The notes: a model not told the origin generated them from the letters alone. A stretch of 13,933 bases of DNA from JAWXCB01 sp034440455 (GCA_034440455.1 JAWXCB010000004.1:1-13933), one strand, 5' to 3'; shown: positions 1 to 6,534, counted from the stretch's first letter. Numbers and translations are program-made.

Positions 1-123
1 GATAATGTGCATAAAAATCCTGTTTCGGCAGGATTTGTCAGCAGCCCGACTGATTGGATTTACAGCAGCGCAAGGGATTATGCCGGAGAGAAGGGATTGA
101 TGGATATTATTTTGTTGGAATGA
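1..123 (+). CDS. REP-associated tyrosine transposase (IS200-like Y1_Tnp), C-terminal end only
   Basis: Frame 1 is open from the window edge to TGA at 121-123 and gives 40 residues. It contains HKNPVSAGFV, then a DWIYSSARDYAG block and a GLMDIILLE end. In the Bacteroidota branch of REP-associated tyrosine transposases (RAYTs) the C-terminus typically reads HNNPV-(K/R)AGFV ... W-x-YSSA-x-(D/N)YAG ... G-L-(L/I)-(D/E)I, so the match is specific although short. The catalytic HUH and Tyr residues lie upstream of the window and cannot be judged. RAYTs are single-stranded DNA transposases, usually domesticated, that act on REP palindromes. Two such palindromes begin only 33 bases after the stop, which fits that role. 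Only the start is missing; nothing shows whether the full gene is intact. Confidence 0.8.
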   Translation, partial: DNVHKNPVSAGFVSSPTDWIYSSARDYAGEKGLMDIILLE

Positions 124-156
124 AATTATTTAAAAAAAAGTGAGGGTTGCAACAAA

Positions 157-170
157 GTAGCGGACGCTAC
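157..170. repeat. REP-like palindrome 1
   Basis: The 14 bases GTAGCGGACGCTAC form a perfect inverted repeat: GTAGC and GCTAC flank a GGAC centre. As single-stranded DNA it would fold into a 5-bp hairpin with a 4-base loop. It shares the core AGCGGACGCT with the palindrome 27 bases downstream and starts 34 bases after the RAYT stop codon. REP elements recognised by RAYTs are short GC-rich palindromes of this kind, often carrying a GTAG tetranucleotide; GTAG is present here as the first four bases. Confidence 0.6.
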
Positions 171-183
171 AGGATGAGAAGTC

Positions 184-197
184 CAAGCGGACGCTTG
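184..197. repeat. REP-like palindrome 2
   Basis: CAAGCGGACGCTTG is a second perfect 14-base inverted repeat with the same AGCGGACGCT core as the copy at 157-170 but with compensating changes at both ends (GT/AC becomes CA/TG). The stem is therefore conserved while the sequence differs, which is what a site selected for hairpin folding would show. The two copies stand 27 bases apart, start to start. Confidence 0.6.
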
Positions 198-240
198 AAC
201 CATGCTTGTGCTAAGTATATTTTACTCCAAACCGGAATTT

Positions 241-652
241 CTTTGACCGAAGTAGAAGTTTTTGGGGTCGAAGTAAAAGTTTCTTTGACCAAAGAAAGAA
301 CAGACTTGAACCAATCTGTCTTTCCTTTGACCGAAGTAAAAGTTTATTCGGTCGAAGTAAAAGTTTCTTTGACCAAAGAAAGAACAGACTTGAACCAATC
401 CGTCTTTCCTTTGACCGAAGCAGAAGTTTTTGGGGTTGAAGTAAAAGTTTCTTTGACCAAAGAAAGAACAGACTTGAACCAATCCGTCTTTCCTTTGACC
501 GAAGTAAAAGTTTCTTTGACCCAAGTAAAAGTTTCTTTGACTGAAGTAAAGATTTTTTCGGTCAAGTAAAAAGTTTCTTTGACCGAAGTAAAAGTTTATT
601 CGGTCGAAGTAAAAGTTTCTTTGACCGAAGTAGAAGTTTCTTTGGTCAAAGA
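241..652. repeat. Hierarchical 21-bp / 84-bp tandem repeat array
   Basis: The basic unit is 21 bp, of the form CTTTGACCGAAGTAAAAG plus TTT. From 241 to 492 there are three higher-order repeats of exactly 84 bp, starting at 241, 325 and 409. Each holds four 21-base subunits: two close to the basic unit, one (283-303 in the first) starting CTTTGACCAAAG, and one strongly diverged (304-324). From 493 on the array continues as simple 21-mers (493, 514, 535 and further degenerate copies) up to about 652. GACCGAA and TTCGGTC pairs make several copies able to fold into hairpins, e.g. about 412-436 in spirit and clearly 327-352 and 622-652. Because 21 and 84 are multiples of three, several frames stay open by arithmetic alone; I do not call a gene here. 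Confidence 0.85.
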
Positions 653-760
653 AAAAGAGGCTGTAAACTGATGGCGGGTGTTTTATGTTATAAAAATGTC
701 AGAATCGCCTGAAATCCTCTCCCTGCAATACTTTCAGCACATTACCTGGGTTATACATAC

Positions 761-795
761 AATACAGGTATTGACTAAATAAAATACAGGTTTTG
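761..795. promoter_or_regulatory. 13-bp direct repeat pair, possible operator or promoter region
   Basis: AATACAGGTATTG (761-773) and AATACAGGTTTTG (783-795) differ at one base and are spaced 22 bases start to start, about two helical turns, so both copies face the same side of the DNA. They lie about 100-130 bases upstream of the ATG at 894. This spacing is what a dimeric DNA-binding protein would use, but no protein is implicated; chance similarity in AT-rich DNA is possible. Confidence 0.3.
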
Positions 796-879
796 CTCCT
801 CGCAATTTGTTAACCCGTTCGGTGGTTAGCTGTTCATCGCTCCTCTTTACAGTTGCCGCAGAACACAAATGCCAAAAAA

Positions 880-885
880 AGGAGG
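880..885 (+). promoter_or_regulatory. Strong Shine-Dalgarno site deciding the start at 894
   Basis: AGGAGG ends 8 bases before the ATG at 894. It is a full anti-SD match at a normal distance, unusual in this window, where the other start codons have weak or no SD. It argues against the longer in-frame start at 807, which would place this motif inside the coding region. Confidence 0.75.
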
Positions 886-893
886 TATTCTGT

Positions 894-1511
894 ATGGCAC
901 GGTTAAAGTATGGTCTTTCAGGACTGAGCGCAAGCGAACTGCTCCTGAAATCAATACATCTTGTCGAAAAAATGTCCGGCAATTTGTATTATCCGACTCC
1001 CGACCCTACGCTGGTTGTTGTTGAAGCAGCGCAAAATGCGCTTGCACAAGCAATGCAGGCAGCGATGGACGGGGGCAAAGACCGCACTGCCATCCGCGAT
1101 ATGAAAGCGGATGAACTCCGGGATTTATTGCACGATTTGGGCGACTATGTGCAGGCAACCGCAAAGGGCGATGCCGCCAAGATTATCAGCTCAGGCTTTG
1201 AGATTGTGCAGCCCGGTGGTCCGATTGGCGCGATGGAGCAGGTGAGCAACCTCGTTGCGTTGACAAGCGGCATGACGGGCGTCATTGACCTGAGTTGGAA
1301 CCCGGTGCGAGGCGCATCCGATTATATTATCGAGATGAGTACCACCGACCCCAACGATCAGGCGCAATGGAAACTGGCGGGCTACGCGCACAAAGGAAGT
1401 TTCTCTGTGGAGGGACTTGACAGTGTGAAGGTGTACTGGTTCAGAGTGTGCGCATTGGGTACGGAAGGCAAGGGTCCTTATAGCGACCCCGCTCGCGGGA
1501 TTACGCAGTAA
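894..1511 (+). CDS. Helical N-terminal domain plus fibronectin type III domain protein
   Basis: Encodes 205 residues. Residues 1-105 are mostly predicted helix, with a MARLKYGLSGLSASELL start, a PTPDPTL turn (34-40), a long Ala-rich helix (44-60) ending in GGK and a second helix about 68-90. Residues 115-205 look like one FN3 domain: IDLSWNPV (131-138), a Trp at 159, YWFRV (181-185) and a closing GKGPYSDP (192-199). There is no signal peptide or membrane segment, so it is probably cytoplasmic or exported by an unconventional route. I recall similar roughly 200-residue proteins across Bacteroidota, often in several copies, of unknown function; FN3 domains generally mediate protein binding. The start is fixed by the SD at 880-885. 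The gene is more GC-rich than the spacers on both sides. Its job is not known and the neighbours give no clue. Confidence 0.8.
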   Translation: MARLKYGLSGLSASELLLKSIHLVEKMSGNLYYPTPDPTLVVVEAAQNALAQAMQAAMDGGKDRTAIRDMKADELRDLLHDLGDYVQATAKGDAAKIISSGFEIVQPGGPIGAMEQVSNLVALTSGMTGVIDLSWNPVRGASDYIIEMSTTDPNDQAQWKLAGYAHKGSFSVEGLDSVKVYWFRVCALGTEGKGPYSDPARGITQ

Positions 1512-1515
1512 GCGG

Positions 1516-1589
1516 GTTGGGGGTGGCGTGTCGGGCGTGGAGTCTGAAGTTTGAACTTCTTGCACAATACACAACGCCCCACCCTCAAC
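1516..1589 (+). other. Long imperfect stem-loop in the 3' region of the FN3 gene
   Basis: GTTGGGGGTGGCG (1516-1528) can pair with CGCCCCACCCTCAAC (1575-1589), with a bulge and a G-T pair. Inside the loop lies a perfect 14-base palindrome, GAAGTTTGAACTTC (1546-1559). It begins five bases after the stop codon and precedes the terminator at 1638. It may stabilise the 3' end of the mRNA or be part of a small structured RNA; no known family was recognised. Confidence 0.4.
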
Positions 1590-1637
1590 ACTCGCAAACA
1601 CTCCGGCAGGTTTACAGCGAAGATCAGCCGGTAAAGG

Positions 1638-1676
1638 CAGCGGGGCACAGAGCGATGCGCTCCGCTGTTTTTTTTT
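1638..1676 (+). terminator. Rho-independent terminator after the FN3 gene
   Basis: CAGCGG (1638-1643) pairs with CCGCTG (1662-1667) and is followed directly by nine T residues (1668-1676). Within the loop, GAGCG-ATG-CGCTC (1650-1662) can form an alternative inner stem. The U-run on the + strand shows it ends transcription coming from the FN3 gene and separates it from the cluster starting at 1984. Confidence 0.75.
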
Positions 1677-1983
1677 GTGTATTGATACTGTTGCTCTTCT
1701 GCAAAGGGCGCTACCAGTAAAGGCGATAAAGAAATGAGGGAAGTACGCGCAAAAAGAATTTTCTTGTTTTTATTTGCTGAGATTAATGCTCTCCCAGCAT
1801 TCAACAAGGGGGCTGTTAATAAATTCCCCTGAGTGATTCCTCTCTAAAAATTAAGTTACCCTTAGCGTCAGCATCAGAAGTTATTTCCTGCTTTTATGAA
1901 TTGAATAGACGGGTTGAACAGGCGATTTCTTTTAAGGAGGGAAGTTGAAATTCTTTTAATAAACCCGAAAAGCGGGTGGAAAG
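1677..1983. other. Intergenic region upstream of the usher-like cluster
   Basis: No gene is supported here. It must contain the promoter of the three-gene cluster but I found no convincing TAnnTTTG box. Two items near the end are notable: an AAGGAGG motif at 1934-1940 that is too far (43 bases) from the ATG at 1984, and a small hairpin (1963-1977). Confidence 0.5.
1963..1977 (+). promoter_or_regulatory. Small hairpin just upstream of the usher-like start codon
   Basis: ACCCG (1963-1967) and CGGGT (1973-1977) flank a purine loop AAAAG. The hairpin ends six bases before the ATG at 1984 and covers part of the only SD-like bases near that start (GGTGG, 1975-1979). It could restrict ribosome access, or it could bring the distant AAGGAGG at 1934 closer to the start. 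This is inference from sequence alone. Confidence 0.35.
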
Positions 1984-4900
1984 ATGTTTGGCTTTCTGAA
2001 TGGGCGTATCAATTTAACATCATCGTTTTTTTTGAGTAAAAAATTATACAGCACTGCTTTTAGTAGAATCCTGTTGGCAGCGGCATTTGTATTCATTGAA
2101 TCATTGCCCGCCTCTGCGCAGCAAAAAAGCAACTTTGGCATTGAGTTCAGTTTTCTGAAAAAAAGCACTAACCAGAGCCTTGAGGAAGTGGCAACGAATG
2201 TTATCCGCTTGGTGAATAATACGCGCACAAAGCAGCAACTCAGCGTCAATATTTCTGTGCCTGAAGGCTGGCAGTTGTTCAGCAACCTTGATAAAACAAT
2301 CGAATTGCTTCCGGCTGATTCCGCGTTTGTTCCTATCCGCGTGATTCCTGCAAAAATTTCAAAAGGAAACACCAACTATCTCATTAACGGGTTTCTTATT
2401 TCAGACAACGGCTTTCAGCTTGCCAATGATTATTGGTATGTGAACGTGAAGCAATTTTCCGAATGGAATGTTTCGTTGCCGATTAAGAAAGTGTATTTCA
2501 TCAATGATAAAGAAGACGCGCTTTTTGAAGTGATGCTGCAAAACACCGGCAATGCGGATGAAAATATCACCCTTGAGCTGGAGCCTTCACGCAATCTATT
2601 GTTGAGCGACACCACAGGGAAAATTGTGGAATTGACGAACACGATTCTCCTGCCCTCAGGCAGCGACACGCTGATTCAATACCGCGTGTTGAAAATGGAA
2701 GACACGAAATCCACTGCTACAAATGCCGGTGCGAAGGAAGAACCTATAAAAAAATATGGAGTGAAAGTATCCGCGCTGAATGATGGAGGAGATTTAGGAA
2801 AGCCGAAGTTGTGGCGGGGCAACGTGGAATTTTTAGAATTAGGCAGCGAAATGGAAATTGAAGGACATGGCTATTCTTCGCTTCCCTTCACGGTGGAACT
2901 GAATGCCTTTGATGTGTTGGATAACACAACGCTCACGCTTGATATTTACGGAAACGCCAACTTCAACAACGAGCGCTCGCTTGCTTACCGCTATCAGTCA
3001 AACTACGTTGACAATTTCTTTGACCCCAAGCGTTACATTGGCGACTATCATTATCTCGGCTTTTTTTCAAGGCGCGGTGGAATAGAAATCGGAAACCTGA
3101 GCGGAGGCAAGCATGGCGCCTTCATCGGGGGCAAGGGAATAAGAGGCACACTGCGACTTAAGCACAATGTGCTATCCGGCATGTTTGTGCGCAATCCTTC
3201 GCTTTTTCGTCAGGTTGACCAAACTGGCGTTTCGGTGAACAACCTGTTTTCATCAGCTAAAATTAACAGCGACACTTACTTCCAATTTGAGATGGATGAT
3301 GTTGCAAAAATCAATTCATCCATTCTAAGTTCCGGCTTAAGCTATCAACTTGCAAAAGGGCATTCGATGAAAATCGGGGCTGGCGCCAGCTATGAAGACC
3401 ACTTTGGAAATCCTACAAGTCAAATTACTCTTTTGGGTTTCGGATACCTTGCATCCTATAGCGGCAGGATACAGAAACTGCATTTTTCGGCAAGCAACCG
3501 TTTTGGTTCCAAAACATACTCCGGTGCGAGGGGCGTTCTTTCCGTGAACGCATCTGCCGGCTATGATTTCAGTAAAAAATATGCGCTTGCCGTTCTCTAT
3601 GACCACTATCAGCAAAACCCGGATGTTTATTCAGGCGGAGTGTTGCTGCCTGATTCTCCCGAAAGCGCGCGCGACCGTTATGAACTGAAATTTGCGATAG
3701 CATCCGACCGCGCAAAGTTTATCATCCGTCCTTATTATCTCTATTTGGAAGCTATCACGTTGCGCACGGCAACTAAGGCAATCGCATTTGATTATCGCCC
3801 CGCTGCGGAAGGTGATTTGCGTTTTTATTCCTCAGTGGAAGGTGGTTTTGTGAAAGCCCTTGACGTAGCAGACCTCGATAATTTTTTTATTGCGCAGGTT
3901 TTCGGCAATTTGAAATATAAAACATTCTCTTCCTCGCTGCGCTATTACTACGGTCCGTATCAGGCGATTGATCAGGTGCGCTTTATTCAAACGCGCCAGA
4001 ATCCGCAGCGTGTGGCGTTTACAAATTATGTGGACACGTGGTTTGCCAATTCGCGCATGTTGCTGAAAGCGAATTCCAATTTGAATTATGAAACACTGTT
4101 CAAGCGTATCAGTTTCGTGTTGCGCCCTGAGCTTTTTTATTACACAAAAAATGATTTCACGTTCAGCTTTTATATGGAATATGTGCTTACGCGTTCCAAA
4201 AACACTTCGAGCGCAGGAAACACCGGCTCGGCTGACGTGTCTGAGCAAAGCAACGTGCTGAATGACATCAACATTGGCGCGGGCATTAAGAAGTCATTCG
4301 GCATTCCGCTGAACCGCAAAAAATTTCACGACATCGAAATCATCGTTTTCAAAGATGTGAATGGCAACAGCGTAATGGATAATTCCGAGAAACCCGTAGA
4401 GAATATGCTCATCAACGTGCGCACCGCGTCACCGCCTGATGCCGACTCAGCGGCAGGCGTACAGATTCAGCATGATAAAATTATAAACTACGAGCTGCTC
4501 ACCGATGACAAAGGCACTGTGGCGTTTGACAATCTGCCCACCGGTTTTTATTCCATTAATGTGCGCCCGCTTACAGAAACAGGTGGATGGTTTGATACAA
4601 AAGAAATACCCGAACTCATCAGCGGCAAAGAAAAAATTTACATTCCGCTTAACAAGGCAGTGCGCATTAACGGCAGCGTTGTGTTGCAACGCGACAAGTA
4701 TTCCAAGTATGACGGAACGATTGACCTGTCCAGAATTCGGGTAACATCCACAAGCAGCGCAGGGAATACGAACAGTACGCTTACGGGAAAAAATGGTGAA
4801 TTTTCCATGTTCCTTCCCGTGGGCGAATATTCAATTGAAATCAATAAGGGCGCGTTGGGCGATAGTTTTGAGTTCGTAAACAGTCAGGTGAAAATTTTGC

Positions 4901-4986
4901 TTGCTGACCCAAACAACAACTACAACGTGACTTTTTACGTGCGGGAAAAGAAACGACAAATGAACGTGAAAGAATTCAAACAATAA
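1984..4986 (+). CDS. Usher-like outer-membrane beta-barrel protein with Ig-like and SdrD/carboxypeptidase-regulatory-like domains
   Basis: Encodes 1000 residues. The N-terminus has a long n-region and a hydrophobic stretch ending LPASA|QQ, so signal peptidase I cleavage is likely after Ala45. Residues about 48-290 look like two Ig-like (NEW3-type) beta domains, with VIRLVNNT and an LQNTGNADENITLEL block. Residues about 300-770 are rich in alternating aromatic/polar strands with Gly/Asn/Asp turns (e.g. GLSYQLAKGH, SSSLRYYYGPYQ), as in a large outer-membrane barrel. From about 783 an SdrD-like domain starts with FKDVNGNSVMD (789-799), followed by two carboxypeptidase-regulatory-like beta domains to the end. 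With the chaperone-like and subunit-like genes downstream (19 and 53 bases apart) this suggests an usher-like secretion pore, but it lacks an obvious match to PapC-type motifs. Alternatives: a general surface-protein translocator or structural porin. No other in-frame ATG lies upstream of 1984. Confidence 0.7.
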   Translation: MFGFLNGRINLTSSFFLSKKLYSTAFSRILLAAAFVFIESLPASAQQKSNFGIEFSFLKKSTNQSLEEVATNVIRLVNNTRTKQQLSVNISVPEGWQLFSNLDKTIELLPADSAFVPIRVIPAKISKGNTNYLINGFLISDNGFQLANDYWYVNVKQFSEWNVSLPIKKVYFINDKEDALFEVMLQNTGNADENITLELEPSRNLLLSDTTGKIVELTNTILLPSGSDTLIQYRVLKMEDTKSTATNAGAKEEPIKKYGVKVSALNDGGDLGKPKLWRGNVEFLELGSEMEIEGHGYSSLPFTVELNAFDVLDNTTLTLDIYGNANFNNERSLAYRYQSNYVDNFFDPKRYIGDYHYLGFFSRRGGIEIGNLSGGKHGAFIGGKGIRGTLRLKHNVLSGMFVRNPSLFRQVDQTGVSVNNLFSSAKINSDTYFQFEMDDVAKINSSILSSGLSYQLAKGHSMKIGAGASYEDHFGNPTSQITLLGFGYLASYSGRIQKLHFSASNRFGSKTYSGARGVLSVNASAGYDFSKKYALAVLYDHYQQNPDVYSGGVLLPDSPESARDRYELKFAIASDRAKFIIRPYYLYLEAITLRTATKAIAFDYRPAAEGDLRFYSSVEGGFVKALDVADLDNFFIAQVFGNLKYKTFSSSLRYYYGPYQAIDQVRFIQTRQNPQRVAFTNYVDTWFANSRMLLKANSNLNYETLFKRISFVLRPELFYYTKNDFTFSFYMEYVLTRSKNTSSAGNTGSADVSEQSNVLNDINIGAGIKKSFGIPLNRKKFHDIEIIVFKDVNGNSVMDNSEKPVENMLINVRTASPPDADSAAGVQIQHDKIINYELLTDDKGTVAFDNLPTGFYSINVRPLTETGGWFDTKEIPELISGKEKIYIPLNKAVRINGSVVLQRDKYSKYDGTIDLSRIRVTSTSSAGNTNSTLTGKNGEFSMFLPVGEYSIEINKGALGDSFEFVNSQVKILLADPNNNYNVTFYVREKKRQMNVKEFKQ

Positions 4987-5005
4987 AAAATAAAGCAGCA
5001 GAGGG

Positions 5006-5815
5006 ATGAGAAAACTATTTTCAGTTGCAGGAATTATTTTGGCGGGTTTATCAGCGCAGGCGCAAAGCGTGGCTGTTTCTCCATCGCGCCTCTATTATAA
5101 GGTTGACATAGGCAACTATCAAAACCAAGTAGTGCGCGTCACCAACAATTCGGAAAAGATAGAATCATTCACAGTTTCGTTCGGTGATTTTGAAGCGCCC
5201 GGAAGCGGAGGTAAAAGCGAATTGATGCCTGCGGGAACGAGTCCGCATAGCTGCTCGCAATGGCTCAGCGCTGACCCTTCCTACTTCACGCTTGATGCGG
5301 GAAAAACGCAGGAAGTGCGCATTTTACTTCAGGCGCCCAATAGTCCCGAAGCAAACGCAGTGAAGTGGGCTACGGCAATGATTAAGATTGCAAAAGAAAA
5401 AGACGATGCTCTGAAAGAAAATGACGGACACGGCATGGGTATCCTGCAAACCTTTCAGTTTGTGATTCATATTTTTCAGACCCCGCCATCCATCACATAC
5501 AAGAAAGCAGAGATTACAAACTTTCAGGAAATTTCTCTTGCAGGCGACCCCACGCGCCAGCTTATGCTTTCCGTTAAAAATATTGGCGATGCTATTCTTG
5601 ATTGCGCAGCATACATAGACATCACCTCACTTACCACGGGTGATGAGGAGCGCATCAAGCCTTTTGCTTTCACCGTGCTGCCCGGTGGCGCAAGAGACGT
5701 CAAATTTTTACTGCCGAATACAATGAAACCGGGTAAATATTCTTTACTTGGCGTGGTGGATTATGGCAGCGAGGCGGAGATACAGGCTGCCGAGATGGAG
5801 CTTGAAGTAAAATAA
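5006..5815 (+). CDS. PapD-like (pilus-assembly-type) periplasmic chaperone, putative
   Basis: Encodes 269 residues. A signal peptide (1-19, cleavage near SAQA|Q) leads into two Ig-like beta domains, about 21-160 and 161-269. The first has VSPSRLYYKV (25-33) and VRVTNNSE (43-50), then WLSADPSYFTLDAGKTQEVR (86-105), matching the fimbrial chaperone pattern of a Pro-start strand, 'N-s' strand and 'P-x-x-F-x-L-x-x-G-x-x-Q-x-V-R' block. The second has LMLSVKNIGDAILD and a closing GKYSLLGVVDYG. There is no C-terminal membrane anchor, which argues against the Gram-positive DUF916/DUF3324 WxL-locus proteins that show a similar first domain. It begins 19 bases after the usher-like stop, so co-translation in one transcript is likely. 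It probably holds the small exported protein encoded next door. The fold is fairly sure, the partner is inferred. Confidence 0.65.
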   Translation: MRKLFSVAGIILAGLSAQAQSVAVSPSRLYYKVDIGNYQNQVVRVTNNSEKIESFTVSFGDFEAPGSGGKSELMPAGTSPHSCSQWLSADPSYFTLDAGKTQEVRILLQAPNSPEANAVKWATAMIKIAKEKDDALKENDGHGMGILQTFQFVIHIFQTPPSITYKKAEITNFQEISLAGDPTRQLMLSVKNIGDAILDCAAYIDITSLTTGDEERIKPFAFTVLPGGARDVKFLLPNTMKPGKYSLLGVVDYGSEAEIQAAEMELEVK

Positions 5816-5817
5816 AC

Positions 5818-5836
5818 CAACACGTTTGCGGTGTTG
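5818..5836 (+). promoter_or_regulatory. Intercistronic hairpin between chaperone-like and subunit-like genes
   Basis: CAACAC (5818-5823) and GTGTTG (5831-5836) form a perfect 6-bp stem with a 7-base loop, two bases after the chaperone stop. No U-run follows, so it is not a standard terminator. Hairpins between pilus genes can stabilise the downstream subunit message or reduce readthrough so that subunit and pore are made in different amounts; that role is inferred here. Confidence 0.45.
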
Positions 5837-5868
5837 TTTGAAACAGCACTGCAAAGGACAAACATAAA

Positions 5869-6534
5869 ATGAAAAAAACGCTATTTGCAATCTTGTGTGT
5901 TCTCGCTTCGATTCAAAGCTATGCGCAGCTTTCCGATGAAGAGTATGCGTACATCACGCTTGATTTGCAAGGCATCCTCACACTCACGATGGTTACCAAT
6001 CCGCAGGTTGATTTTGTTTTTGCAACTATTAATGAATATCAGAATGGCATCACGCGCTATAATTCCGCGCGCCTTGAAGTGGATGCAACAGTTGCGTGGG
6101 ATTTATTCGCTTATGCCAGCACCAACAATTGGACACAAGGCGATGCTTACTCTACCAATGGCGAGTGGGAAATTCCCGCTGAGGCTTTGGAAATGCAAAC
6201 AATCGGAGCAAACAGCAGCGCTCCGTTAGGTGGAACATTTAACACCTTTGTGAGTTTGAAAGGGCTGACCAACTCAGGCGTTACTGGCGGTGTGCCCGAC
6301 CCCAGCTTCACACAGTTTCTTGCCGGCATGTCAGGCACAGCAACGGGAGAAAGCTATCCGCCCGGCTCGGCAAGAGCAAATCCGGACACGCATCAGTTTC
6401 GCGTACATTACAGGATTGTGCCGGGTATTCCCACTATATTTCCAAATTCATCGCAGCCATTGCCGGGTGTAGGTTTTGCGCAGGCTGGCTATTATTATCT
6501 TGAAGTTATTTTCGCGCTGGTAGAAGATCTATAA
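5869..6534 (+). CDS. Small exported beta-rich protein, putative subunit of the usher-like cassette
   Basis: Encodes 221 residues. A clear signal peptide (MKKTLFAILCVLASIQSYA|Q, cleavage after residue 19) is followed by an all-beta sequence with no cysteines in the mature part. Features seen are an early strand pair with LDLQGILTLTM (31-41), VDATVAWDLFAYAS (71-84), a Gly/Ser/Thr-rich middle (112-170), and a final HQFRVHYRIVPG plus AGYYYLEVIFAL (206-217) ending in VEDL. A C-terminal 'P-G ... A-G-x-Y-x-x-x-V-x-F-x-L' pair resembles spore-coat-U/Csu-type pilins and also WxL-domain proteins; the literal Trp-Asp-Leu at 77-79 may be coincidence. It follows the chaperone-like gene by 53 bases with an AAAGGA about 10 bases upstream of the ATG. 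I do not recognise a named family; the subunit role comes from context. Confidence 0.6.
   Translation: MKKTLFAILCVLASIQSYAQLSDEEYAYITLDLQGILTLTMVTNPQVDFVFATINEYQNGITRYNSARLEVDATVAWDLFAYASTNNWTQGDAYSTNGEWEIPAEALEMQTIGANSSAPLGGTFNTFVSLKGLTNSGVTGGVPDPSFTQFLAGMSGTATGESYPPGSARANPDTHQFRVHYRIVPGIPTIFPNSSQPLPGVGFAQAGYYYLEVIFALVEDL

Larger units (their letters stand above)
653..893. other. Intergenic leader upstream of the FN3 protein gene
   Basis: AT-rich stretch between the repeat array and the FN3 gene. I see no convincing gene: a 28-codon ATG frame at 696-782 has no ribosome binding site. The only structure noted is a pair of direct repeats (761-773 and 783-795). No clear TAnnTTTG promoter box was found. 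Confidence 0.5.

Noticed and set aside
147..569. 140-codon frame across the REP palindromes and repeat array, and overlapping open frames on the - strand
   Set aside because: The repeat periods 21 and 84 are multiples of three, so several frames stay open by arithmetic. The start is TTG, the frame overlaps the REP palindromes, and the product is only a 7-residue low-complexity repeat.
696..782. 28-codon ATG frame between the array and the FN3 gene
   Set aside because: No SD, no recognisable product, and it overlaps the first direct repeat copy; expected by chance.
807..893. Longer N-terminus of the FN3 protein from a TTG at 807
   Set aside because: It would place the strong AGGAGG inside the coding region, and the extra 29 residues look unlike the conserved MARLKYGL start.
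1517..1720. 67-codon + strand frame downstream of the FN3 gene
   Set aside because: It runs through the 3' stem-loop and the terminator hairpin with its T-run, so it cannot be a normal gene.
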